Positions 1 through 7,599 of a DNA stretch of 17,083 nucleotides are shown here, piece after piece (position 1 is the first letter of the stretch; every line of letters begins with the position of its first letter). The DNA comes from Clostridium sp. UBA6758 (GTDB lineage Bacteria; Bacillota; Clostridia; Clostridiales; Clostridiaceae), in contig DKGY01000057.1 of NCBI GenBank assembly GCA_002453475.1, positions 15,419-32,501 of the forward strand. Reading direction: 5' to 3'. The notes under the pieces were generated by a model. It was not told the origin of the DNA. It searched no databases and saw only the letters and a program-made list of their open reading frames with translations. Made by a program: the position numbers and the translations under genes.

Positions 1-296
1 GAGAGTTATCAGGAGGACAACAGCAAAGAGTATCTATAGCTAGAAGTATAGCAAAAAATCCTACTATAATGTTTTGTGATGAGCCTACAGGAGCATTAGA
101 TGAAGATACAGGTAAACAAGTTCTTGATATTATCCAAAATATGAATGAAAAATTTAAAACAACAATAGTAGGAATAACACACAACCCCAATATATCACTC
201 ATGGCTGACAGAGTAATAAAAATGAACTCAGCAAAAATAATAGAAATAACTGAAAATGATATAAAAAGAAAGGCAAGTGAGATAAAATGGGCGTAA
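1..296 (+). CDS. ABC transporter ATP-binding protein, C-terminal part (5' end outside window)
   Basis: This is the C-terminal ~97 codons of an ABC ATPase that powers the permease directly downstream. The reading frame is open from base 3, upstream of the first ATG at 69. It begins in the ABC signature (ELSGGQQQR), continues through Walker B with the catalytic glutamate and D-loop ([12 protein letters not shown]), and reaches the switch histidine (GITHN). The Walker A and Q-loop halves lie outside the window. The GGQQQR and DEPTGALD motifs are typical of the LolD/MacB/BceA class that partners FtsX-like permeases. The stop overlaps the next gene's start by 10 bp, so the two are almost certainly translationally coupled in one operon. 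The substrate is unknown; export of or resistance to an antimicrobial peptide is a family-based guess. The truncation is a window edge, not a mutation. Confidence 0.93.
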   Translation, partial: ELSGGQQQRVSIARSIAKNPTIMFCDEPTGALDEDTGKQVLDIIQNMNEKFKTTIVGITHNPNISLMADRVIKMNSAKIIEITENDIKRKASEIKWA

Positions 297-2647
297 AAGT
301 ATTATTAAAAAATACTTTTAATACTTTTAAGAAGAAGAAAATCCAATTACTTGCTATAGGTATAATAATAGCACTAAGTTCATTTTTGTACACTACAATG
401 TTTTATGCCTTAGACAGCTTGAAAAAACCACTTGAAAGTTTTATGGAAGAAACTAATCAAGAAGATTTCTCCATAGATATGATAAATGGACTTACAGACT
501 TTGATATTAAAAAACTTTCAACTGAAGAACAAATTGAAATACAACCTTTATTAACCTATAGATTAATAGATATAAAGAAATATAATGGAGATATATATAA
601 TGAAATAATAAACAATAGAATAAATGAGTTTAATAAAGAATATGATGGATATGATTTAGAACTTAGAGAATATAAAAAAGTGAACTTTAATAAAGACAAT
701 ATAAGTAATAATGTAACTTTTTTTAAGGAAAATAAAAATATAAATCTATCATATATAGAAGAAGGAAATAAGCCAAAAGGAAATGATGAAATAGCGGTAA
801 CGAGAATATATGCTAAAAAGAATAACCTACAAATAGGTGATGAGCTAAAGATAGCGGGTAAAACCTATTCTATTTCAGGATTTGTATTGTTACCTGATAA
901 TACACTACCTATGACTAGTGAAGATTTTATTATTGATAATTCAAAAATAACACTAGCAATAGTGAGTGATGATGAATATGAAAAAATAAAAGGGAAAGAA
1001 GATTTTTATATTTGTGGTGAATTTGTAGATAAAAGTAGTATAATTGATGACTATGATAATGATTTAGAATTTGTTACAGATATTACTCTTACTAAGAATC
1101 AAATCAGGAGTGGTGCAATTTATGAAGAAATAGTTGCTGGTAAGGCTATGACTATTGGTATAAGTTTTACAATATCAACTATTGCAGTTTTAATAGTACT
1201 TATATTAATTTATAAAATAGTTCAAAATCAAAAAACACAAATAGGAGTTTTAAAAGCACTTGGATATTCAAAAAAAGAAGTATTAAGCCCATATATTATT
1301 CTATTATTTATTATATCTCTTCCAATGCTATTAATAGGGTATATAGGTGGAATATATGCATCAGCACCTATGAGAGAATTTTATCTAGAGTTTTATCTAA
1401 TACCTAATGGGCAAGCTGTAACAAACTTTGGAGTACTATTAATAGCAATATTAATTCCTTTGTTTGTAATATTAGGTCTTTCGACAATAGTAATAAATAA
1501 AATGTTATCAAAAAATTCAGTTAGCTTAATGAAGGTCGCTGATAAAGACAAGGTAAGTAAGCTTAATAAACTTGCAAGTAAATTACTTAAAAATGCCAAG
1601 CCTCAAACAAAGTTTAAGTATTCATTTATATTTGCTAATACTAGTAAATTCGTAGTATTCTTCATAGGAATAGTATTTTCATCAATGCTTATAATAATGA
1701 GTTTTATGATGGTCGGTTTCTTTGATAAAATGATCTTAGATTATTACAAGTCAGTAGATTATAAATATGAAGCATATGTAGATTTAAGTAAAGGGCTTCC
1801 TAAGTTAAAAGACGATGAAGAAAAGTTTATAAGTTTACCAAATATAATGTACGAAGATGAAAATATTAACTTAGTGGGAATAGAAAGTGATAATAAACTT
1901 CATAAGCTCTTTAATAAAAAGGGTGATGATATTACTAAAAGCCTTCAAGATGGAGTTATAGTGAACAGTAGCTTTGCTATGACTTATAATGTAAATGTAG
2001 GTGATCAATTAAGTATTAAAATAGGGAAAGATAAACATGAATTTAAAGTAATAAATATTTCAAAGGACTATGGAGCATCTAAAATATATATTAATAGAAG
2101 TGAATTAAGTGATATTATTACAGGTAATGATGACTTTTATAATGGAGTATACTCTAAGAATAGTATAGATGAAGATAAATATTTATCTGTAATAAATAAA
2201 ACAGATATACTTCAGCAATCTGTTATGATGCAAAAATTTGTAAAAATAGCGATTTATGCTATGCTGATTTTAGCTATAGCTATTGCAGTAATAGTTTTAT
2301 ATGTTCTTACAACTATGACTATAGAGGACAATTATTACTCTATATCGCTTCTTAAGGTTATGGGGTATAGTAAAAAAGAAGTTAATTCAATGATATTAAA
2401 AAGCTATTTAGTTTATTGTGTAGTTTCTTATTTAATAAGCATACCTATTACAGTTTATGGATTTGGCTATGGAATGAAGTATTTAGCACGTGAATTTGGA
2501 ATGGTTATACCTTTTGATTTTAATATTTGGTACGGGATAATAGGACTTGTTTTGATAGAAGTAATATTTTTTCTAGGTTCTTATGCAGCTAAAAAGAAAA
2601 TAGAAAAAATATCCCTACAAGAAGTACTAAAAGAATATAGAGATTAA
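287..2647 (+). CDS. Duplicated FtsX-like ABC transporter permease (786 aa)
   Basis: Membrane subunit of an ABC exporter of the FtsX/MacB superfamily. One N-terminal transmembrane helix (about residues 19-41) is followed by an extracellular domain (about 45-285) and three helices (about 287-312, 331-357, 378-404). The whole unit then repeats: a helix at about 453-480, an extracellular domain, and helices at about 651-677, 706-730 and 746-770. The cytoplasmic coupling motif occurs twice (GVLKALGYSKKEV and SLLKVMGYSKKEV), confirming two FtsX domains. This 1+3/1+3 layout with two extracellular domains differs from the ten-helix BceB type with a single one. The ATG overlaps the end of the ATPase gene by 10 bp, with GTGAGA-like pairing upstream. 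No two-component genes follow it, so any regulator must lie upstream of the window or be one of the other pairs here. Substrate unknown. Confidence 0.93.
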   Translation: MGVKVLLKNTFNTFKKKKIQLLAIGIIIALSSFLYTTMFYALDSLKKPLESFMEETNQEDFSIDMINGLTDFDIKKLSTEEQIEIQPLLTYRLIDIKKYNGDIYNEIINNRINEFNKEYDGYDLELREYKKVNFNKDNISNNVTFFKENKNINLSYIEEGNKPKGNDEIAVTRIYAKKNNLQIGDELKIAGKTYSISGFVLLPDNTLPMTSEDFIIDNSKITLAIVSDDEYEKIKGKEDFYICGEFVDKSSIIDDYDNDLEFVTDITLTKNQIRSGAIYEEIVAGKAMTIGISFTISTIAVLIVLILIYKIVQNQKTQIGVLKALGYSKKEVLSPYIILLFIISLPMLLIGYIGGIYASAPMREFYLEFYLIPNGQAVTNFGVLLIAILIPLFVILGLSTIVINKMLSKNSVSLMKVADKDKVSKLNKLASKLLKNAKPQTKFKYSFIFANTSKFVVFFIGIVFSSMLIIMSFMMVGFFDKMILDYYKSVDYKYEAYVDLSKGLPKLKDDEEKFISLPNIMYEDENINLVGIESDNKLHKLFNKKGDDITKSLQDGVIVNSSFAMTYNVNVGDQLSIKIGKDKHEFKVINISKDYGASKIYINRSELSDIITGNDDFYNGVYSKNSIDEDKYLSVINKTDILQQSVMMQKFVKIAIYAMLILAIAIAVIVLYVLTTMTIEDNYYSISLLKVMGYSKKEVNSMILKSYLVYCVVSYLISIPITVYGFGYGMKYLAREFGMVIPFDFNIWYGIIGLVLIEVIFFLGSYAAKKKIEKISLQEVLKEYRD

Positions 2648-2671
2648 AAATAAATTTTAATTAACTCGTAG

Positions 2672-2695
2672 GGATGATTTTTGAAAATCGTATCC
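2672..2695 (+). terminator. Short hairpin just after the permease stop
   Basis: A GATTTT/AAAATC stem with a two-base loop is extended by GGAT/ATCC across a GT bulge, starting 24 bases after the stop at 2647. There is no clean T-run behind it, so it may be a weak terminator, an mRNA 3'-end stabiliser, or the first hairpin of the structured region that follows. Confidence 0.3.
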
Positions 2696-2711
2696 ACCAT
2701 TAAAATCCAAG

Positions 2712-3071
2712 AAGGGGCTTTCGTAAAATAAACTAATCTAAAAGAAATGTTGAGCATGCCCATATATTATTAACGCTCAGCCGTTTCGGAATATTGATTT
2801 ACTAAAGTATTTATTCAAGGAAAAATCTACAACACAACAACTCGTATACACTCAAACAAGTTGTGTTGCTTTACGATTTTATCATTCATAAATACTAAGT
2901 AGTCAATGTTTTGGAGATTCTTCTAACAAGTTAGAAGAACTAGGTTCGAATAACTAAATCCAAGATTTAGATTCTTACTTATTCAAATGGCATTCGCTAA
3001 CAATAATATAAAAGTGCAAGCTCAACATTCTATATAAGATTAGTGATATATTTTGCGAAAGCCCCTTTTTT
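2712..3071. repeat. MITE-like or structured-RNA element with long terminal inverted repeats
   Basis: The stretch 2648-3118 has no credible protein gene, but its ends mirror each other. The left arm (2712-2756, core GGGGCTTTCG) pairs imperfectly with the right arm (3020-3071, core CGAAAGCCCC), and both contain ACTAATC/GATTAGT and GTTGAGC/GCTCAAC blocks. Inside is a second long arm, 2793-2827 against 2875-2907, with a nested nine-base hairpin (2830-2838 with 2860-2868). Two further hairpins follow, at 2918-2939 (ten-base perfect stem) and 2954-2970 (CTAAATC/GATTTAG). The right end runs into six Ts, so plus-strand transcription would probably stop there. It could be a transposase-less mobile element (MITE), a noncoding RNA, or both. 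I see no convincing target-site duplication and do not recognise the family. Confidence 0.6.
3066..3071 (+). terminator. T-run after the outer stem of the element: likely terminator
   Basis: The GC-rich outer stem (GGGGCTTTCG at 2714-2723 with CGAAAGCCCC at 3056-3065) is followed directly by six Ts. It has the shape of an intrinsic terminator on the plus strand, but the loop is about 330 bases, so it would work only if the inner arms fold first. It would isolate the upstream ABC operon from the minus-strand cupin gene. Confidence 0.35.
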
Positions 3072-3118
3072 ATCCATGATATATTAAATAAATATTTAGC
3101 TAATATCAGGAAGAGAGT

Positions 3119-3589
3119 TTATCTAGTTAACTTTTTTATTGTATCTTCGAGATCTGGATACATATTCAAAAGTTCCTCTCTATCAAATAACTCAAAATCA
3201 TCAAAAGTAAATGCAGGGGCTACCATACATCCAACTAAAGCAAATCCATAATTGTTCATAGAAGAACCAAATATATACCCCTTAGGAACTAAAACTTGTG
3301 GAACCTCTCCTTTTTCTACATCTAATCCTAATTGCTTAGTTATAAGCTCACCCTCTGGTGTTATCATATATATAGTCAGAGCTTGCCCGTCGTGGTAATA
3401 CCACATCTCATCAGAAGTTAATCTGTGAAAGTGAGATACGTCTCCTGTTTCAAGTAAGAAATATATGCTACTAAATAATTTTTTATCTTCCCTAAAGAAA
3501 TCTTCTGATAATACTGATTCTTTGAAGTATCCTCCTTCAACATGGGGTGTCATATCTAATTTTTCTATATAATATTGTGCTGATTTCAT
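3119..3589 (-). CDS. Cupin_5 / DUF985 family protein (156 aa)
   Basis: A single-domain cupin of the DUF985 (Cupin_5) family, which is normally about 150-170 residues, so this one is full length. Visible hallmarks are the HVEGGYFKES segment near residues 16-25, the first cupin motif with SHFHR (His53, His55), Glu61, and WYYH (His66), then PQVLVPKGYIF and a C-terminal GCMVAPAF. The His/Glu set is the usual cupin metal site, so metal binding is likely. No reaction is firmly established for this family and none is claimed here. There is no signal peptide or membrane helix, so it should be cytoplasmic. The start is supported by AGGAGGT five to six bases upstream (3594-3600, minus strand). It is a monocistronic gene facing the element at 2712-3071 and divergent from the permease at 3785. 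No functional link to the ABC genes is evident. Confidence 0.9.
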   Translation of the reverse strand: MKSAQYYIEKLDMTPHVEGGYFKESVLSEDFFREDKKLFSSIYFLLETGDVSHFHRLTSDEMWYYHDGQALTIYMITPEGELITKQLGLDVEKGEVPQVLVPKGYIFGSSMNNYGFALVGCMVAPAFTFDDFELFDREELLNMYPDLEDTIKKLTR

Positions 3590-3616
3590 GCTGTACCTCC
3601 TAAGTATAATAAATCT

Positions 3617-3645
3617 ATTATATCAAAAACTTAATGATTTGTAGA
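3617..3645 (-). promoter_or_regulatory. Sigma-A-type promoter for the cupin gene
   Basis: On the minus strand, TCTACA (3640-3645) lies 17 bases from a perfect TATAAT (3617-3622). The predicted start is about 20 bases before the ribosome binding site, giving a short leader. Confidence 0.45.
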
Positions 3646-3711
3646 AATAATAGAGGTTTATAATATTATCCTTGATTTGGCTACTAATGGTAAAATTTAT
3701 TTAGAAAAATG

Positions 3712-3730
3712 TAAGAATTCATTAAGAATT
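3712..3730 (+). promoter_or_regulatory. 11-bp-spaced direct repeat, probable response-regulator operator
   Basis: TAAGAATT occurs at 3712-3719 and again at 3723-3730, exactly 11 bp apart, or one helical turn. OmpR/PhoB-family regulators bind tandem half-sites in this way. The second copy overlaps a possible -35 (TTAAGA, 3722-3727), 17 bases from a possible -10 (TAAAAT, 3745-3750). That is the arrangement of an activator-dependent promoter for the permease-ATPase-regulator-kinase operon. The likely ligand is the operon's own regulator, which would give autoregulation. Inferred from pattern only. Confidence 0.5.
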
Positions 3731-3772
3731 TGAAATAAATATATTAAAATTTAATTAGTACTATAAAAGTAT

Positions 3773-3778
3773 GGAGGG
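3773..3778 (+). promoter_or_regulatory. Ribosome binding site deciding the permease start
   Basis: GGAGGG abuts the first of three consecutive in-frame ATGs (3779, 3782, 3785). Only the third, at 3785, has normal spacing (six bases), so it is the preferred start. Confidence 0.7.
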
Positions 3779-3784
3779 ATGATG

Positions 3785-6112
3785 ATGTGGAAAAAGAAAA
3801 TTAAACAAAAAAAATTACAATTAATTTTAATAGCAATTATTTTAATGGTATCTTCATCTATATTTGCACTATCTATGAGCTTTACAAGTACAGTTTCAAA
3901 ATATACTAATGAGTATTATGGAGGAGAAAATATAAAGGATATTGTAGTGCAAACATATAATGATGATGTTATCTCAAAAGTAGAAAATTTTATTAAGGAA
4001 AAGGAAACTAATGAAATAGATGTTAGAAAAACAAAGGGGTTAACGGTAGATAGACAAGTATTTTTAGAAGATGAAAATCTTGATTTAGGAATGGCAAGTT
4101 TAATAATTTATGAGGGTATGAAATCTCATCCATGGGATGTAGTTGTAACAGACGGTGAAAAAGCAATGACTCCAAGTAAAGGTACTATTTGGGTCTCAAA
4201 TCTTTTAGCTGATTCTAAGAATTTAAAAATAGGAGATAGGATAAAGATAAAAGATGGCGATGAATATAAATATCTAACTATTTCAGCATTAGTAAATGAT
4301 TCATTAGTTCCAAGTTCTGTAATGGGATATAACAATTTATATATAAATAGTAATGACTATGGGGATTTTAATGAATTTATTAAATCTCAATATATTGGTT
4401 ATGATTCATCTAAAGAAGGAAACGATGCAACATCAGAATTAATTTCTTATATAGGTGGTTCTATCGATGGAGTTATTTACGATAAGTGGATTACTATATT
4501 TGCAGCAAATGCTGGAAGCCAAATTACAAGTGGAGTAGGGTTAAGTACAGCTATATTAATATTCATTGTATCTATTGTAATAATAAGATTTGTACTATGG
4601 AACAACATTTTAAAGGAGTATAAATCTATAGGTGTATATAAATCATTAGGATTTACCTCAAAGCAGATACGTAATATATATTTAAAAAGCTTTGGAATAG
4701 TAGGAGTCATTGCAATAACCGCTGGAAGTTTCTTTAGTATTTGGTTTATAAATTATTTAGTAAAGATATCTATTAAATATATTGGAATATATGAAGGTGG
4801 TATAAATAATTTTAGCTTTATAGTTTTAACAGTAATATTAATGAGTTTTGTTTTAATATCTAATATTTATCTTTTACTTAGAAGAATAAATAAAATAAAG
4901 CCTGTTGAGGCATTTAGAATAGGAGTTACTTCATCTAAAGAGAAATTTAAGAAGGCAATTATTAGAGACGCTTCATCACCAATGTCTATGGCTATAAATG
5001 ATATTTTTAAATATAAAAAGCAAAATATAATTATAGTAACAGTATTATCCCTTGTAATATATCTTTCAGCATTTTTAGTTAGTGTAAATTACTCAATGAT
5101 TAATATGAAAGATAATGCATGGAATATGTTTGGATTACTTCAGGGAGATATTACCTTAGATTTTCCAAGTGGAGAGGCATCATATGATAAGGCTTTAGAA
5201 GAAATTAAGAGTGACCCGAGAGTCTTAGGAGTAAGAGAGTGCTCATTAGATGTAGGGAAGGTCGCTTATTTAGATGTATCAAGATACAATATAAAAAATG
5301 CTCAAGTTATTACTTTTTTATATGATAACTATGACAATAACCATGGTTTTAATGTATCTATTAAAGAGGGAAGAAATCCTAAAAATAAAAATGAAATTGC
5401 ATTGTCAGAGCAAATTCTAAAAGATGCGAATTTAGATATTGGAGATTATATTGATATAAAAATATTAGGGGAAGAGAGATCATTACTTATCACTGGTAAA
5501 TATATAGGAATGATATCAAATAACTACAGTATGAGAATGATTTTAGATGTAGTGCCTAAGGAAATTAGAAATAACATTAATAACTTAAATATCAATATCA
5601 CTTTAAAAGATAAAAATAATTATGAAGAGTTTAAAGAAGACTATAAACAGAAATATGAAGTATGCTCTATAGATACATGTTCAAGTTTGATTACAACAAC
5701 AAGTAAGTCAGTTATTGAGATAGTTATACCAGTTACTACAATTATTCTTTTAGGAATATTACTATTTAGTATATTAAATATAGTGAATCTTATAATTATG
5801 AACAATACTGATAATAGAAGAAATAATGCAATTATGAAGTCTTTAGGCTTTTCAAATAATTATATTTTAAAGAGAACTTTATATAGAATTATGCTGCTTA
5901 CTGGTATTTCATCTTTAGTTGGATTTATTTTAAATGCTACTATTTCTAAAAGTCTATTTAAATTTGCAATGATGGGAATAGATGGTTTAATGATTTCAAA
6001 TGGTAAAGTTATAAGTACAATAGTCTTTATTGAAATATTAACGCTTGGTGCAACAATAATATCAATGTTTAGTATAAGAAAAATATCTACAGTGGAACTT
6101 ATGGAAGAGTAG
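3785..6112 (+). CDS. Duplicated FtsX-like ABC transporter permease (775 aa)
   Basis: Membrane subunit of an ABC transporter, with the same overall design as the permease at 287-2647 but clearly diverged. It has a first helix at about residues 12-34, an extracellular domain to about 245, helices at about 250-273, 304-327 and 341-365, then a second unit with helices at about 414-438, 641-672, 704-722 and 740-765. The FtsX coupling motif is present twice (GVYKSLGFTSKQI and AIMKSLGFSNNYI). The frame is open from 3779, but ribosome binding site spacing favours 3785. It is the first gene of an operon with an ATPase 11 bp downstream, then a response regulator and a kinase. That gene order is typical of peptide-sensing detoxification or export modules. 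The topology is not the BceB ten-helix type, so direct equivalence to BceAB or CprABC should not be assumed. Confidence 0.92.
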   Translation: MWKKKIKQKKLQLILIAIILMVSSSIFALSMSFTSTVSKYTNEYYGGENIKDIVVQTYNDDVISKVENFIKEKETNEIDVRKTKGLTVDRQVFLEDENLDLGMASLIIYEGMKSHPWDVVVTDGEKAMTPSKGTIWVSNLLADSKNLKIGDRIKIKDGDEYKYLTISALVNDSLVPSSVMGYNNLYINSNDYGDFNEFIKSQYIGYDSSKEGNDATSELISYIGGSIDGVIYDKWITIFAANAGSQITSGVGLSTAILIFIVSIVIIRFVLWNNILKEYKSIGVYKSLGFTSKQIRNIYLKSFGIVGVIAITAGSFFSIWFINYLVKISIKYIGIYEGGINNFSFIVLTVILMSFVLISNIYLLLRRINKIKPVEAFRIGVTSSKEKFKKAIIRDASSPMSMAINDIFKYKKQNIIIVTVLSLVIYLSAFLVSVNYSMINMKDNAWNMFGLLQGDITLDFPSGEASYDKALEEIKSDPRVLGVRECSLDVGKVAYLDVSRYNIKNAQVITFLYDNYDNNHGFNVSIKEGRNPKNKNEIALSEQILKDANLDIGDYIDIKILGEERSLLITGKYIGMISNNYSMRMILDVVPKEIRNNINNLNINITLKDKNNYEEFKEDYKQKYEVCSIDTCSSLITTTSKSVIEIVIPVTTIILLGILLFSILNIVNLIIMNNTDNRRNNAIMKSLGFSNNYILKRTLYRIMLLTGISSLVGFILNATISKSLFKFAMMGIDGLMISNGKVISTIVFIEILTLGATIISMFSIRKISTVELMEE

Positions 6113-6123
6113 GGGGAGAAGAT

Positions 6124-6879
6124 ATGGAAAGTATTATTAAAACAAGTGGATTATGTAAATCGTTTATTTTAGGAAAAACATCAAACAATGTATTAAAAAA
6201 TATTAACTTAGATATATATGAAAGTGATTTTACTGTAATAATGGGCAGTTCAGGTTCTGGAAAGTCTACATTGTTATACTCTATAAGTACTATGGATAAC
6301 CCAAGTGCAGGTAGAGTTGAGCTTTTAGGAAGAGATATAACCAATATAGGCGAAAAAGAAGCCACAAGTATTAGAAATAAAGATATATCATTTGTTTTTC
6401 AAAGTATAAACTTACTTTATGATTTAACTATAAGGGAAAATATAACTTATTGTGGTTATCTAAACAATAAAGACAAGAAGGGCGTAAATAAAAAAACAGA
6501 TGAACTATTAAATAGATTGGAGCTGAAAGATATTGAGAATAAATATCCTTCAGAAATATCAGGAGGACAACAACAAAGAGTTGCAATTGCTAGAGCACTA
6601 ATTAACAATCCTAAGATAATTTTTGGAGATGAGCCAACAGGTGCACTTAATTCTTCAACAGGAGCTAGGGTTTTAGATATTCTTACAGAATTAAATGAAC
6701 AGGGACAATCCATAGTAATGGTAACCCATGATTTAAAGGCAGCTTCTAGAGCAAGTAGATTGATTTATTTGAAGGATGGAAGAATTGATGGTGATTTATC
6801 TCTTGGAAGATATAATAAAAAAGATTCAGATAGTAGAGAAAAAAAGATATTTGAATTTATAAAAAGTAGGGGATGGTAA
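6124..6879 (+). CDS. ABC transporter ATP-binding protein (251 aa)
   Basis: Cytoplasmic ATPase that drives the permease encoded 11 bp upstream. Full motif set: Walker A GSSGSGKS (residues 41-48), Q-loop Gln93 in FVFQS, signature SGGQQQR (146-152), Walker B with catalytic glutamate IIFGDE (165-170), and switch His202 in MVTHD. This matches the LolD/MacB/BceA class. One oddity is the D-loop, which reads GALN (173-176) where the family almost always has GALD, so the conserved Asp is Asn. A charged tail of about 30 residues (from about 220) extends past the core. GGGGGAGAA precedes the ATG at a suitable distance. The response regulator begins 33 bp downstream, consistent with one transcript from about 3750. 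Confidence 0.95.
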   Translation: MESIIKTSGLCKSFILGKTSNNVLKNINLDIYESDFTVIMGSSGSGKSTLLYSISTMDNPSAGRVELLGRDITNIGEKEATSIRNKDISFVFQSINLLYDLTIRENITYCGYLNNKDKKGVNKKTDELLNRLELKDIENKYPSEISGGQQQRVAIARALINNPKIIFGDEPTGALNSSTGARVLDILTELNEQGQSIVMVTHDLKAASRASRLIYLKDGRIDGDLSLGRYNKKDSDSREKKIFEFIKSRGW

Positions 6880-6899
6880 AATAATGATATAATGGAAGT

Positions 6900-6908
6900 G
6901 GGGGTGAG
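6900..6908 (+). promoter_or_regulatory. Ribosome binding site deciding the response regulator start
   Basis: GGGGGTGAG lies just before the ATG at 6913. The alternative in-frame ATG at 6892 lacks a site and would add seven residues that do not belong to the receiver fold. Confidence 0.6.
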
Positions 6909-6912
6909 TAAA

Positions 6913-7599
6913 ATGCATAATAAAATCTTGGTAATTGAAGATGATAATGATTTAGGAAACTTAATAAAAGATTACTTAGAGATAGATGGATTTCAGGTAT
7001 TGATAGCTAATGACGGGTTAAAAGGCGTGGAACTGGCTAATGATCCTATGATAAAGCTCATTATTTTAGATATTATGCTCCCACTTTTAGATGGCGTTGA
7101 AGTTTGTAAAAGAATAAGGACGATATCGAAAATGCCAATACTTATGCTATCAGCTAAAAGTGGAGAGATGGATAAGATACTAACATTAGGGGTAGGAGCA
7201 GATGACTATATGACAAAACCTTTTTCTCCAATGGAATTAGTGGCAAGGGTGAAAGCTCATATAAGAAGGTATACTTCATTTTCTAGTGATACACTATCAG
7301 ATGTAAAACAATTTGGTGATTTAATAGTAGACTCTAAGGCATATAAAGCTTTACTAAATAATAAGGAAGTACCACTAACTTCTAAGGAATTTCAAATATT
7401 GGATTTTTTTACCTCTAATCCTTCCCAAGTGTTTTCAAAGTCTCAGGTATATGAAAGTGTATGGGGTTACAGTGAATATATGGATGAAAATACTATAGCT
7501 GTGTACATCAAAAGGTTAAGAGAGAAGCTTGGAGAATACGGTGAAAAGTCGATAAAGACAATATGGGGAGTAGGATATAAGTGGGAAACAATAGAGTAA
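6913..7599 (+). CDS. OmpR/PhoB-family response regulator (228 aa)
   Basis: DNA-binding response regulator of the operon. The N-terminal receiver domain (about 1-115) begins HNKILVIEDD with the acidic metal-binding pair, the phospho-acceptor Asp is at about residue 53 (LIILDIMLPLLDG), the switch Ser is at about 80 (MLSAK), and the conserved Lys is at about 102 (MTKPF). The C-terminal winged-helix domain (about 128-226) has LTSKEFQIL and ends in the classic IKTIWGVGYKW segment. The start is set by the GGGGGTGAG site before 6913. The kinase gene begins inside its 3' end (19-bp overlap), so the pair is translationally coupled. The likely target is the 11-bp-spaced direct repeat at 3712-3730 upstream of its own operon (inference). 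Confidence 0.95.
   Translation: MHNKILVIEDDNDLGNLIKDYLEIDGFQVLIANDGLKGVELANDPMIKLIILDIMLPLLDGVEVCKRIRTISKMPILMLSAKSGEMDKILTLGVGADDYMTKPFSPMELVARVKAHIRRYTSFSSDTLSDVKQFGDLIVDSKAYKALLNNKEVPLTSKEFQILDFFTSNPSQVFSKSQVYESVWGYSEYMDENTIAVYIKRLREKLGEYGEKSIKTIWGVGYKWETIE

Noticed and set aside
2943..2951. GGTTCGAAT, resembling a tRNA T-loop
   Set aside because: The flanking bases do not form a T-stem, and no anticodon arm, D-arm or acceptor stem could be drawn around it.
2712..3071. Group I intron or riboswitch
   Set aside because: No recognisable group I core sequences (P, Q, R, S) or known aptamer motif were seen, and it sits between two stop codons rather than upstream of a gene.
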